64,000 nucleotides of DNA, from NCBI GenBank assembly GCA_039820405.1, contig JBCBQC010000027.1, positions 1-64,000 of the forward strand, read 5' to 3'. Origin of the DNA: CALLVY01 sp937899855 (lineage in GTDB: Bacteria > Bacteroidota > Bacteroidia > Chitinophagales > Saprospiraceae). Position 1 is the stretch's first letter. Every line of letters starts with the position of its first letter. The position numbers were made by a program, and so were the translations under genes. Shown here one piece after another: positions 24,659 through 32,571 of this stretch. The notes beneath the pieces were generated by a model. That model searched no databases. It saw only the letters and a program-made list of their open reading frames with translations, and was not told the DNA's origin.

Positions 24659-25885
24659 TTAGCGCCGGGGGGTAAGGAAAAGTTCGACCCGCCGGTTGGC
24701 CTGTCGCTCCGCCAGACTGGCATTGTCGTTGAGCGGGGTGCTGGCGCCTTTTCCTAGGAGCTTGAGCTCCCCTTCAAAAGCCGGAAGCAAGGCGGCGATG
24801 GCCCGGGCCCGGGCCAGAGATAGTTCGTAATTGTCTACTTCGCTGCCCACATTGTCGGTGTGGCCAATGATGGACACCTGCGCCACCGCGGACCAATCGA
24901 CGGCAGCCAGTTGGACCAGGATTTGCTCGCGCCGGACAGTGGTAAGGTGGGCTTGACCCGATTCGAAATAGGGCGCGGCAAAGATAAGGGTATCCGTAAG
25001 GGAGGGGATCATTGGAGGGGGCGGAGCAATCGGGATGGCTGGGGTCGAGATGTCCGCAGCCAGTGGCCGCACTGCTGCGCAGCCTTCGGTGGGGTTGCTA
25101 CTGTAAAGGGCAACGTCGTCGATCAAGTAGCTACAGTGAGGGGCCTCCCATTTTTTACGGAGGCCGTGGCGCTGGGGGAAGCGGAGGATGCGCTCGGGTA
25201 CTTGGTAGCTCAAATTGCCGAGGTAGAGGTAGCGTTCGCCACCGCGGGCGACGTAGTCGCATTCGATCTGGCGGTAGGTACTGGTGACGGCCAGGGGGGC
25301 GGGGATGATGAGGTCAGCTTGGAGGGGCAGGTAGGTGATGCGTTGGGGGGGCAGGGGAATGATTTTTTTACCTTTGAAAGCGACCTTGACGTGACCGTAG
25401 TACGCGAATAGGCTATCCCGAAAGGCCACTTCGATCTGGGGGGCACTGGTATTCCCAGCGTATTGCTTGATCCAAAAGGACAGCTGGTAGCGCTGTCCCG
25501 CAACGAGGGGCCGACAGAGACGCCCCACCAGATTTTGTACGATAAACGCATCCCGATCCGAACGTTTAAACGGTTGGATTTTGGCGTAGACAAATCCGCT
25601 CCGGCTATCGCCACTTTGGGAATAAAAAGCACTGTTGGAAAAAGTGGAATCATTGAATGCGTTCCAGTTTTTGGATGAGACACAGGCGTGAAACTGGCTT
25701 CTAAACTGCCGTGAAAATACCGTATCCACTCGGCTCCACTCCACTGGAGCGCTGCTATTGGTACTGTTAAAGATAGAAACATCGATAAGCTCAAAATCTC
25801 CATTCTTGACGAGGTTGATTTGGGCCTGAGCCCCAAATATGAACAGCATTACACCGGCTACTGTCAACCAGCTTATTTTGAGCAT
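24659..25885 (-). CDS. OmpA-family protein with N-terminal jelly-roll-like domain
   Basis: 408 residues from ATG 25885; ATG 25915 is possible and would lengthen the signal region. Signal peptide LKISWLTVAGVMLFIFGAQA, then a region opening INLVKNGDFELIDVS that resembles carbohydrate-binding jelly rolls of Bacteroidota surface proteins (compare the opening of the 32572-34551 protein, NNLVPNGSFETF). After a Pro-rich linker (PAIPIAPPPPMIP), the last 110 residues are a peptidoglycan-binding OmpA domain (VSIIGHTDNVGSEVDNYELS, ARARAIAALL, ANRRVELFLTP). It probably links the outer membrane or surface to peptidoglycan. Confidence 0.88.
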   Translation of the reverse strand: MLKISWLTVAGVMLFIFGAQAQINLVKNGDFELIDVSIFNSTNSSAPVEWSRVDTVFSRQFRSQFHACVSSKNWNAFNDSTFSNSAFYSQSGDSRSGFVYAKIQPFKRSDRDAFIVQNLVGRLCRPLVAGQRYQLSFWIKQYAGNTSAPQIEVAFRDSLFAYYGHVKVAFKGKKIIPLPPQRITYLPLQADLIIPAPLAVTSTYRQIECDYVARGGERYLYLGNLSYQVPERILRFPQRHGLRKKWEAPHCSYLIDDVALYSSNPTEGCAAVRPLAADISTPAIPIAPPPPMIPSLTDTLIFAAPYFESGQAHLTTVRREQILVQLAAVDWSAVAQVSIIGHTDNVGSEVDNYELSLARARAIAALLPAFEGELKLLGKGASTPLNDNASLAERQANRRVELFLTPRR

Positions 25886-26076
25886 TATAAACAGGATTAT
25901 ATACTTTGGCTTCATGGACAAGCATTCTTTTAGGTCGATGATGAGAAAGGTAAAATATGCCAAAGATTACTTCTTTAAAACGACCTATCCAACAATTTAT
26001 TTTCAAAATCACAATAGGATAAAGAGGGATAGCACCCAGATGCTACCCTCTTCTTTTACCAGTTTTCTGGAATAAG

Positions 26077-26469
26077 TCAATAACAACAGCATCCATCACC
26101 ACAATTCACATCACCGCAATCATCGGTTCCGTGGATAGCAAAACAAGTCTCCGACGGGCCCTCGCAGTCGTAGCAAACGATGATCAAGCCGGATACCCCA
26201 CTCCCATTGTTGGCGGAGCGGTAGTTGGCTCTAGCCACATCATCTTCCAGTACGGCTTTGACCTCAGTGGGGGTGAGTGGAACGCAGTTAAGCTCCTCTA
26301 AGCCCGACTCAGCGATCAACTCGCGAACCTCCAACTCGAAGACCGATAAGGTGGACTCCTTCGCTGGTTCCGTAGAAAGTTCATCCACTTGAAGTGGATT
26401 ACAGGCACTCATCGCTAGAATGGTGAAAAACATTAGCCCGTTTAGTCTCTGGCCGGCGAGTATACGCAC
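26077..26469 (-). CDS. Small Cys-rich lipoprotein
   Basis: About 130 residues from GTG 26469 (V-R-I-L-A-G-Q-R-L-N-G then LMFFTILAMSAC, lipobox MSAC); ATG 26433 would give a signal with no basic n-region. After an acidic stretch (VDELSTEPAKESTLSVFELE) and LTPTEVKAVLEDDVARANYR, the last 32 residues hold nine Cys (LIIVCYDCEGPSETC, DDCGDVNCGDGCCCY). The tail could be a disulfide-knotted or metal-binding head displayed at the surface. The 5' end overlaps the decayed helical-repeat gene in another frame. No family was recognised. Confidence 0.55.
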   Translation of the reverse strand: MRILAGQRLNGLMFFTILAMSACNPLQVDELSTEPAKESTLSVFELEVRELIAESGLEELNCVPLTPTEVKAVLEDDVARANYRSANNGSGVSGLIIVCYDCEGPSETCFAIHGTDDCGDVNCGDGCCCY

Positions 26470-26938
26470 GAGTGTATTCACGTAGTGCTTCCATCCGATC
26501 GATGATTCGACCGAACTGACCACGTTGCATACGCACCATAATTTCGATAATAATCAGGTTGATGTTATTACCAGCTTTATCACGAGTAAAGGTAGGAATA
26601 TCATTTAAAAACTTAGCAAGACTGAGTCGTTCCTCTCCATAGGATTCAATCTTACCAGCTTGAATAAGTATGTATAAATAGCCGTACAGTACCCGCCAAT
26701 AGACCTCAGCATTCTTATGGGGCTTCTGATGTTGTCGGTGAGCTTTGTAGAGTATATAGGCCTCCTGATAATCTCCCGAGTGAAAGCAAATGACAATGCG
26801 TTTGATAAAAGCAGTGTGCCAATTGAAACTACCGATCGGTGCCAATTGGCAAGCGATACGGATAACAGATTTGGCCTCTTCCAACCACCCCAAGGCAGCC
26901 AGGGGCAATGCCTTGTTCTGGACAAAGGGAAAACGCAA
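26399..26938 (-). pseudogene. Truncated helical-repeat protein gene beside peptide 2
   Basis: An open frame with no ATG near its 5' end: the upstream in-frame stop is a few codons before TTG 26938. The product is TPR-like helical (ICFHSGDYQEAYILYKAHRQ, YWRVLYGYLYILIQAGKIES, SLAKFLNDIPTFTRDKAGNN) and stops after TKRANVFHHSSDECL. Both ends look cut, with the rest of a solenoid protein missing. Composition is AT-rich like the partial gene at 2-538, and both sit beside a double-glycine peptide gene, so I read it as a decayed relative of that kind of gene. It may still be transcribed from the promoter motif at 26936-26963. Confidence 0.55.
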
Positions 26939-26963
26939 AGATAGACTTGCTTATTTTGACAAA
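26936..26963 (-). promoter_or_regulatory. Bacteroidota-type promoter (TTTG-N16-TATCTTTG)
   Basis: On the minus strand TATCTTTG (26936-26943) matches TAnnTTTG exactly, and TTTG (26960-26963) lies 16 bases upstream, slightly shorter than the usual spacing. It points into the truncated helical-repeat frame. It lies 27 bases from the start of peptide 2 on the other strand, so the region is a compact divergent control region. Confidence 0.5.
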
Positions 26964-26989
26964 TTATCTCACCAAAAATTTGCTTGACC

Positions 26990-27118
26990 ATGAAGATTTT
27001 GCCCCTGCAATACACCACGGTGGTGTTGGACCAAAAACAGCTCAGTACGCTTAAAGGAGGAACGAATCAAAGCGATGCTAAAGACATTATCGTAATAACC
27101 GATGACGACGTTATCTAG
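26990..27118 (+). CDS. Second short double-glycine-leader peptide, 42 aa
   Basis: Complete 43-codon gene, ATG 26990-26992 to TAG 27116-27118. The product reads MKILPLQYTTVVLDQKQL, then STLKGG, then the 18-residue tail TNQSDAKDIIVITDDDVI. It parallels the peptide at 597-719: VxLDQ, a hydrophobic/Leu pair, (L/M)KGG, an N/Q-S-D element, then D-I-hydrophobic-hydrophobic-(I)T-acidic. Cleavage after GG would release an acidic, Cys-free peptide. It is divergent from the truncated helical-repeat gene and followed 32 bases later by a MITE. No dedicated processing enzyme is adjacent. Confidence 0.6.
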   Translation: MKILPLQYTTVVLDQKQLSTLKGGTNQSDAKDIIVITDDDVI

Positions 27119-27150
27119 GATAACAAGTTGACTTCACATCAAATAGCCAT

Positions 27151-27379
27151 CTAGGGTGTGTCTGAAAAATGTTTTTGCTCGCAGCTTCAGCAGATTTTGG
27201 TTCTGCTCGACGCTCCTTTTTTCTGGCGTAGCCGTAGCTACGGCTGGAAAAAAAGCGATGAACGAGCGCTTCCTTCGGGGCGGGCACTGCCCGCAGCGAG
27301 TGAACCGTTTGGCGGACGGGTGGCCAAGTTCTAAAGATGCCAAAGATGCGCCGAAGGATAATTTTCAGACACCCCCTAG
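27151..27379. mobile_element. MITE-like element, 229 bp including CTAG flanks
   Basis: Imperfect terminal inverted repeats (17/18 identical: ctagggtgtgtctgaaaa at 27151-27168 against ctagggggtgtctgaaaa read inward from 27379) bound a noncoding segment. CTAG at both ends could be a 4-bp target duplication of the YTAR type used by IS5 relatives, or TA could be the duplicated target. Inside are a 16-nt perfect palindrome (27230-27245) framed by T6/A7 tracts and a second small hairpin (cgggcactgcccg near 27281). No transposase is encoded, so it must be mobilised in trans. Confidence 0.75.
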
Positions 27380-27394
27380 TAGGAGGCCATAACC

Positions 27395-28264
27395 TCAGGC
27401 GGTATGAGCCAGGTGTTGGTGAATGGCCGCAAAATCCAATCGCCCCATTCCCTGGCGGGTGGCTTCGGCGAACAATTCTTTCGCCAAATTGGCCAAGTAG
27501 AGCGGTTGTTGGTGCTCGTAGGCGGTGATGGCGGCCAGGTGCAAATCCTTGTGCATCCATTCGAGGGGAAATTGGACCTCGTACTGCCCACTGCGGACCA
27601 TCTCGGCCTTAAATTTAGTAAAGGGCGCCGCCACTACCAAACCGGGCAGGGCATCGAGTAAAAAATCTTTGGATAGGCCCATCTTTTCACCCAATAGTAC
27701 CGCCTCCGAAAAGATCACCATCGATTGGGCGAGCATCACGTTGACCAGCATCTTAAAGGCAGCCCCCTGCCCCACGGCCTCACCGATGTGGAGAACTTTG
27801 GCGCCCATGTAGCGGAGCAGAAAATCCAGCTCGCCCAAAAGCGCGGCGGGACCGCCTACGAAGAAAGTCAGTTGGGCATTCTCCGCGTGGGGCTTGGTGC
27901 CAGCCACGGGGGCGTCGAGAAAGCGGATGCCCCGTGCGGCGGCGGCCATGCCGGCCCGGCGACTGAAGGAGGGATTGACCGTACTGCAATCCACCCAGGT
28001 GGCGCCCGGCGTCATTGAGTCGAGCAGTCCTTCTGACCCCATGAAAAGGGCTTCCACCACTTCGGGCGTCGACAGCATGCTAAAGACGAGATCGGCACCG
28101 CGTACCGCCTCCGCAGCCGTAGCGGCACCGCGCGCTCCCCGGGCCACCAGGTCCTCCTGGGGAGCAGCCGAACGATTGTACACCGTCAAATCGACTTGCT
28201 GGTTCAACAAATTGGCCGCCATTCGGCGGCCCATAATTCCGAGTCCGATAAAACTTACTTTCAT
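27395..28264 (-). CDS. Beta-hydroxyacid dehydrogenase (3-hydroxyisobutyrate dehydrogenase family)
   Basis: 289 residues from ATG 28264. Starts MKVSFIGLGIMGRRMAANLL, the GxGxMG NAD(P)-binding motif of the family, followed by VDCSTVNPSFSRRAG, the substrate-loop motif FLDAPVAGTKPHAENAQLTF and the catalytic Lys region GAAFKMLVNVMLAQSM, then the all-helical 6PGDH-like C-terminal domain. Substrates in the family include 3-hydroxyisobutyrate, glyoxylate/succinic semialdehyde and tartronate semialdehyde; none can be chosen here. An AraC regulator gene lies 16 bp upstream on the same strand and may control it. Confidence 0.92.
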   Translation of the reverse strand: MKVSFIGLGIMGRRMAANLLNQQVDLTVYNRSAAPQEDLVARGARGAATAAEAVRGADLVFSMLSTPEVVEALFMGSEGLLDSMTPGATWVDCSTVNPSFSRRAGMAAAARGIRFLDAPVAGTKPHAENAQLTFFVGGPAALLGELDFLLRYMGAKVLHIGEAVGQGAAFKMLVNVMLAQSMVIFSEAVLLGEKMGLSKDFLLDALPGLVVAAPFTKFKAEMVRSGQYEVQFPLEWMHKDLHLAAITAYEHQQPLYLANLAKELFAEATRQGMGRLDFAAIHQHLAHTA

Positions 28265-28280
28265 GATAAATTGGTACTTT

Positions 28281-29165
28281 TTAATGGTGTTCAAATCCCG
28301 ATCCCCGTCGCGACAGCAGGTACTGTTTGGGGGACAAGCCAACCTTGGACTTAAAGGCTTTGATAAAATAGGAGACGTTATCGTAGCCCACGGTTTGGGC
28401 CAATTCGCCGATGCTGATGTCGCGTTCGTGCAAAATGTGGAGGGCTTTTTCCAGACGTTTGTCACGCAGCCACTTTTGGGGAGTGCTTTGGTAAAAAGCC
28501 TTGAAGTCCCGACGAAAGGTGCTGAGGCTCCGCCCGGTCAGATAGGCAAAATCTTCGACCTTGAGGGGCTTGGTGTAGTTTTGTTCGATAAAGGTTTTGA
28601 GGTTGCGTTTTTGGGGGAGGGTGAGGCGAAAGAGGAAGCTGGCAAAATCCCGCTCCGGGAGTAGGGCGTGGAGCAGATGGAACAGTTCGAGGATTTTGAG
28701 ACGCAGCAGGTCGCCGCCCCGGAGTTTGGTGTCGCGGTAAAGGTCGAGCAGGTTCTGGGCAAAGCGTTGGAGGCTTGGCTCTTTGCCGAGCCGTAAGAAT
28801 TCGGGTAGGGCCTCGCGACGGACCTCGGCAACGCTGGTGGTGGCCAAGAATTCTCGGGCGAGGGCATCGTCGAAGTAAAAAAGCAAGCTGCGAAAACTGC
28901 CGGTGCGGGGTACCAGATCGGTGATGTGGTAAAGCCCCCGGGGAATAAACAGAGCCTCTCCCGCCCGGAGCCGGATGCTGTGATCCTCGTAGGTCTGTAG
29001 CAGTTGCTCCCCCTCCAGCAGCAGGGATAGTACGTGGTTGGAGAGGTAGCCTTCCCGTTGGATGACGGGGTCGGTCAGCTCCTTGTAAAGGATACAGACG
29101 TTGCCTTCCCGCAGCAGAGTAGTTACCTGGGCTTGATCGAACAAACGTTGTGGAATCAGGATCAT
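28281..29165 (-). CDS. AraC-family regulator (ExsA/cupin type)
   Basis: 294 residues from ATG 29165; a TTG at 29183 would add six. The N-terminal domain is cupin-like (YLSNHVLSLLLEGEQLLQTY, LRAGEALFIPRGLYHITDLV). The C-terminal DNA-binding region carries two helix-turn-helix motifs (VEDFAYLTGRSLSTFRRDFK and ISIGELAQTVGYDNVSYFIK followed by SKVGLSPKQYLL). It precedes the hydroxyacid dehydrogenase on the same strand with 16 bp between, so the pair is an operon and probably self-regulated. Confidence 0.9.
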   Translation of the reverse strand: MILIPQRLFDQAQVTTLLREGNVCILYKELTDPVIQREGYLSNHVLSLLLEGEQLLQTYEDHSIRLRAGEALFIPRGLYHITDLVPRTGSFRSLLFYFDDALAREFLATTSVAEVRREALPEFLRLGKEPSLQRFAQNLLDLYRDTKLRGGDLLRLKILELFHLLHALLPERDFASFLFRLTLPQKRNLKTFIEQNYTKPLKVEDFAYLTGRSLSTFRRDFKAFYQSTPQKWLRDKRLEKALHILHERDISIGELAQTVGYDNVSYFIKAFKSKVGLSPKQYLLSRRGSGFEHH

Positions 29166-29278
29166 CGAGCGCTTTTTTGACAAAAGAACACCTTTCCGAG
29201 GGAAGAAAATAGTGCTAATCGGTCAAAAATAACACCCGCAGTTTATTTTTTGGCGCAGCAAAACGAAGCGGGCCCCAC

Positions 29279-30202
29279 CTAGTCTTTGACAAACTTTGCC
29301 ACGCCCCGGTATTGTCCCCGCTCCAACAACCGAATCCAATACAGCCCGGAAGAGAGCCCCCCAAGGTCGACCTGGCTAAAGTCTCCATCCAGAGAACCAC
29401 CCCCCAGCCGCCGGCCCTGCCTATCCAACAGTTCGTAGTGCGTCCACTCCACTGGATGCTCCACCAGCAGCCACTCCCCCGCCGGGTTTGGGGCGAGTCG
29501 AACGGGGGTCCGTGGCGGCTCCTGCGTAGCAACGGGGGTATCTATCAAGCAACTGTCCCGACAAGCCCCAAAGCTCTTGTGAGCCTCGGTCTAGTAGTCC
29601 ACCGAATTGCTCACCCGCGTACAGGCCAGGTGGAGGATGCTTTCCCCAAACCGGGTAAGCGCCGGCCCAAAACCCAAAGTGGGACCTACGCCCTCGATAA
29701 ATTGGAGGGAATCTAGAAACAATACATCAACGGAACAACCCGGCAGGGACGCCCCGAAGTCGATAATCTTTCGTCCCTGGCTTTCCCGGACGGCCAGTAC
29801 GGGCCGTCGGGGACCGACATTGGGAAACGCCCCCAGATCCACCCCCAAAAATGAGAAATCGAAAGTATCGCCCACCAGCAAGTCCAGGTCCATCAGCAAA
29901 TTTTCTTCCGCCTCCCCGGGTTCTCTAACCCAAAGCCGACCATTGGTAGCGTCACTGCGGACCCAAGCCCACTCTCCGACTTGGCCACATTCGGAAAATA
30001 AGAGCCGCTGGTAACGCAGCGAGTCATCGACCAGGGTATCTCCCATCAGCCGCGCCTCTACCCCACCCCGAAGTTCACAATCGGGATGCGACAGTCGCCA
30101 GCGCTGATCGGGACGCAGTGCATTTTGGTAGGTTTGAGCGGTAACACCGGTTTGGAGTACGAGCAGGAGGAATGTCAGGAGTAAAAACACTAAATTTTTC
30201 AT
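29279..30202 (-). pseudogene. T9SS-exported protein gene split by an in-frame TAG
   Basis: From ATG 30202 a signal peptide (MKNLVFLLLTFLLLVLQTGV) leads a 203-residue secreted domain that stops at TAG 29591-29593 after TRVSNSVDY. The same frame continues without another stop for 104 codons: a CRDSC pair, a linker, and a type A T9SS sorting domain (RLAPNPAGEWLLVEHPVEWT ... DLGGLSSGLYWIRLLERGQY). The next gene upstream, 30247-31125, is a paralogue with the same layout and reads CAG (Gln) at the aligned codon, so this is a C-to-T nonsense change. Without readthrough the product would lack its type IX export signal and stay in the periplasm. Confidence 0.85.
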
Positions 30203-30246
30203 CGTAAACTTTGATTTTGGTGAATAAAAAGTGGATTTACCATGCC

Positions 30247-31125
30247 TCATCGAGCATCGACGAGGATCAGACGGTGGGTGGCGCGGTACTCCTCTTGCTG
30301 GTAAAAACGAACCAGGTACAAACCGCGACTGAGCCCCCACAAATCGACCTCAACCCTACTTTGATCCAGGACGCCCCAACGGACGACTTTGCCCGTCACA
30401 TTGACAATTTCGAAGTGGCCACCAGAGCGGGGTCCCTCCAAAAAGACCGCCTCGCTAGTGGGATTGGGATAAACTCGATAGCTGCTAACTTCCCACTCCA
30501 CCTCGTCCAGACCGGTCCGGATACAATCCTCGTCGCAGTCGAACCAATCCAGTACGGGCTCCTGGTATACCGTGCTGTCTCCCCGTTGGACACAATTGAC
30601 CATTGCGGAACTTCCCCCCCAACCGCCCAGGCTGAAGAACCCCTGACGGGGCCCAATGCCTTCTACAAAAGCCAGCGACAGGTCGATGCCACAGGAGGGA
30701 ATCAACTCTTCAAAGGCGACGATCTTGCGTCCGTCAACGGTATCGACCCGGCTTACGATCAACTCGGAGGGATTAACATAGCCCAAGTGGCTGGCGTCAA
30801 AACGATCCCCCACCCGCAGGTTGAGGTCCATGATGAGGACTTCCCCGGGCTCACAAGCGGGATTAAACCAAAGCTGTGCGTGATCCGGGCTACTCCGAAT
30901 GTGGCCCCAATCCACGCGCCGATCACAGGTGTAGTAGTCCACCTTTTGGTACTGCCTCCCGTCAATGGTATCTTGTGCTCCCAGTTCGACACGGAGGCCA
31001 CCGCCGACATCACAGATCAGAAGGGCATTGTTCCAGACCTTCTCCGCTTCGAGGACGGGCAGATAGGGCTGGGCGCTAAGGCTGATGGAGAAGAAGAGCA
31101 ACAGTGTACAACTAAGTGATTTCAT
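30247..31125 (-). CDS. T9SS cargo protein with type A sorting domain
   Basis: 292 residues from ATG 31125. Signal peptide MKSLSCTLLLFFSISLSAQ, a 190-residue mature region with paired Cys (DYYTCDRRVDWGHIRS, PSCGIDLSLAFVEGIGPRQG), the spacer WFDCDEDCI and a C-terminal Por-type domain (VYPNPTSEAVFLEGPRSGGH, VDLWGLSRGLYLVRFYQQ). The latter directs export across the outer membrane by the type IX system. The mature domain has no recognised function but is shared with 29279-30202 and, more distantly, 39079-39918: all contain a 'DGRKIxxF/GxxxPGC...FIEGxGPxxG' pattern. Confidence 0.88.
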   Translation of the reverse strand: MKSLSCTLLLFFSISLSAQPYLPVLEAEKVWNNALLICDVGGGLRVELGAQDTIDGRQYQKVDYYTCDRRVDWGHIRSSPDHAQLWFNPACEPGEVLIMDLNLRVGDRFDASHLGYVNPSELIVSRVDTVDGRKIVAFEELIPSCGIDLSLAFVEGIGPRQGFFSLGGWGGSSAMVNCVQRGDSTVYQEPVLDWFDCDEDCIRTGLDEVEWEVSSYRVYPNPTSEAVFLEGPRSGGHFEIVNVTGKVVRWGVLDQSRVEVDLWGLSRGLYLVRFYQQEEYRATHRLILVDAR

Positions 31126-31293
31126 GCTTTGGTATTTTAAAAGAAAAATAAAGCTTACCCGCAACGACGGTGCGCCCTTGCCGGATCATGATCTTAGTTA
31201 CAACTGTTTGGAAAAGATGTCCTAATATATCTTTTCTCAACGGAAAGGACAAATGCTGGGGCCATAATTTTGGAAGGGGACCTCGTATTGGAG

Positions 31294-31854
31294 CTAGCGC
31301 AGAGGCTTGGAATTGGGAGTGGGAAGTTGGTTCAAGATGGGGGGGATCCAGTCGATCCGGCGGTAGCAATCGTGCCCCACTTCCGGCAGGAGGAGGGTGG
31401 GCAGCGGGCAATGTGGCAGCCAATCGCTCGCGGGGCGGTAGGGATCATTGGCTCCGTAAAGGAGCACCCCGGGCACTTGGGGAAAGTCACTTTCGTAACG
31501 AAGGCGCGTGGCGGAGACGGCTAGCAAAAAGCGAGCGGACAGCCCCGCCCTCAGTGCCCGCCAAGCGATGGTAGCACCCACGCTAAAGGCCAGTACGTGA
31601 GCGGGCGGACGACCCGCTTCGCGCCGCAACAATTCAGCAACCGCGCGGACGATTCCCCCGTTTACAAACTGCCGGTGCAAGGCCTCCTCTTCGTAGCGCT
31701 GCAGGTCGATTTGGGCCAGTTCCGTAGCATCGTAGTGTTCGATCTCCCAGTGGGCGCCCAGGCGTTTTTCGTAATGCTGCCACCAGTCAAAGCGGCGTGC
31801 TCCCCAAAGATCGGTGAGGGTGAGGAGACGAGGTTGAGTAGACGGCGGCTCCAA
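31294..31854 (-). CDS. Alpha/beta-hydrolase-like protein
   Basis: 186 residues from TTG 31854, which directly abuts the TAA of the SDR gene upstream. The nucleophile elbow is VLAFSVGATIAWRAL (FSVGA in place of GxSxG), followed by an Asp candidate in LLYGANDPYRPAS and a His candidate in LLPEVGHDCYRR, in the order of a dienelactone-hydrolase-type catalytic triad. No signal peptide. The TTG start and coupling suggest low-level co-translation with the SDR. Confidence 0.75.
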   Translation of the reverse strand: MEPPSTQPRLLTLTDLWGARRFDWWQHYEKRLGAHWEIEHYDATELAQIDLQRYEEEALHRQFVNGGIVRAVAELLRREAGRPPAHVLAFSVGATIAWRALRAGLSARFLLAVSATRLRYESDFPQVPGVLLYGANDPYRPASDWLPHCPLPTLLLPEVGHDCYRRIDWIPPILNQLPTPNSKPLR

Positions 31855-32550
31855 TTACCAGGAAATGATCTGACGGTCGCGATAAAATTTTCCCGTCTCC
31901 CGCAGTCCCTCCGCCGTCGCCAGCCACAGGGGCGTATCCGCCCCTTCCGGGATCGAACGCGTAGCCCCCGATCCGCCCATATCGGTTTGTACCCAGCCCG
32001 GGCAAACGGCATTGACCAAAATTTGGCGATCCGCCAGGGCGTGGGCCAGCTGCATCGTAATGGCATTCTCCGTCGTCTTGGAGATGCAATAAATTGGCGC
32101 CCAGGTACTCGCCCCGCCACAAATGGCTCCCCCGCCACTCGATACATTGACCACCCGCCCACCGTCGACCAGCAGGTCGGCAAAAGCCTGGGTGAGGAAC
32201 AAGGGCCCCAAAGCATTGATATTCATCGTATTGCGAATCTCCGCTTCACTTAAAGCTAAAATGTTTCGATTGGAGTCAATCAGAATACCCGCGTTGTTAA
32301 TCAGTACAGTAAGGCCTTCACAACGGCTACCGATTTCGCGACGGGCAGCTTGAATACTGGTCGAATCGGCCACGTCGAGGGGAATAAATTCCACGTCCAA
32401 ACCTTCCTTCCGAAGGGCAGCGGCGGCGGCCTCTCCCCGCTGGACATTGCGGGCCGTCAAAAATACACGGTAGGCACGCTGGGCCAACTGGCGCGTAATT
32501 TCGAGCCCAATTCCCTTATTGGCGCCACTCACCAAAGCAGTTTTTTTCAT
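31855..32550 (-). CDS. Short-chain dehydrogenase/reductase (carbonyl-reductase-like)
   Basis: 231 residues. Cofactor motif SGANKGIG near residue 8, dinucleotide-binding LTARN suggesting NADPH preference, NNAGILIDSN, catalytic Ser in VVNVSSGGGAICGG, and YCISKT (YxxxK), then VNAVCPGWVQTDMGG. It resembles plant/animal carbonyl reductases. It shares its stop with the start of the hydrolase gene, so the two are one operon. Confidence 0.92.
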   Translation of the reverse strand: MKKTALVSGANKGIGLEITRQLAQRAYRVFLTARNVQRGEAAAAALRKEGLDVEFIPLDVADSTSIQAARREIGSRCEGLTVLINNAGILIDSNRNILALSEAEIRNTMNINALGPLFLTQAFADLLVDGGRVVNVSSGGGAICGGASTWAPIYCISKTTENAITMQLAHALADRQILVNAVCPGWVQTDMGGSGATRSIPEGADTPLWLATAEGLRETGKFYRDRQIISW

Positions 32551-32571
32551 CGAAGTCGTTTTCCTACCAAG

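Noticed and set aside
27111..27560. 149-codon minus-strand frame across the MITE
   Set aside because: It bridges the element and the dehydrogenase 3' end in a different frame, so it is fortuitous.
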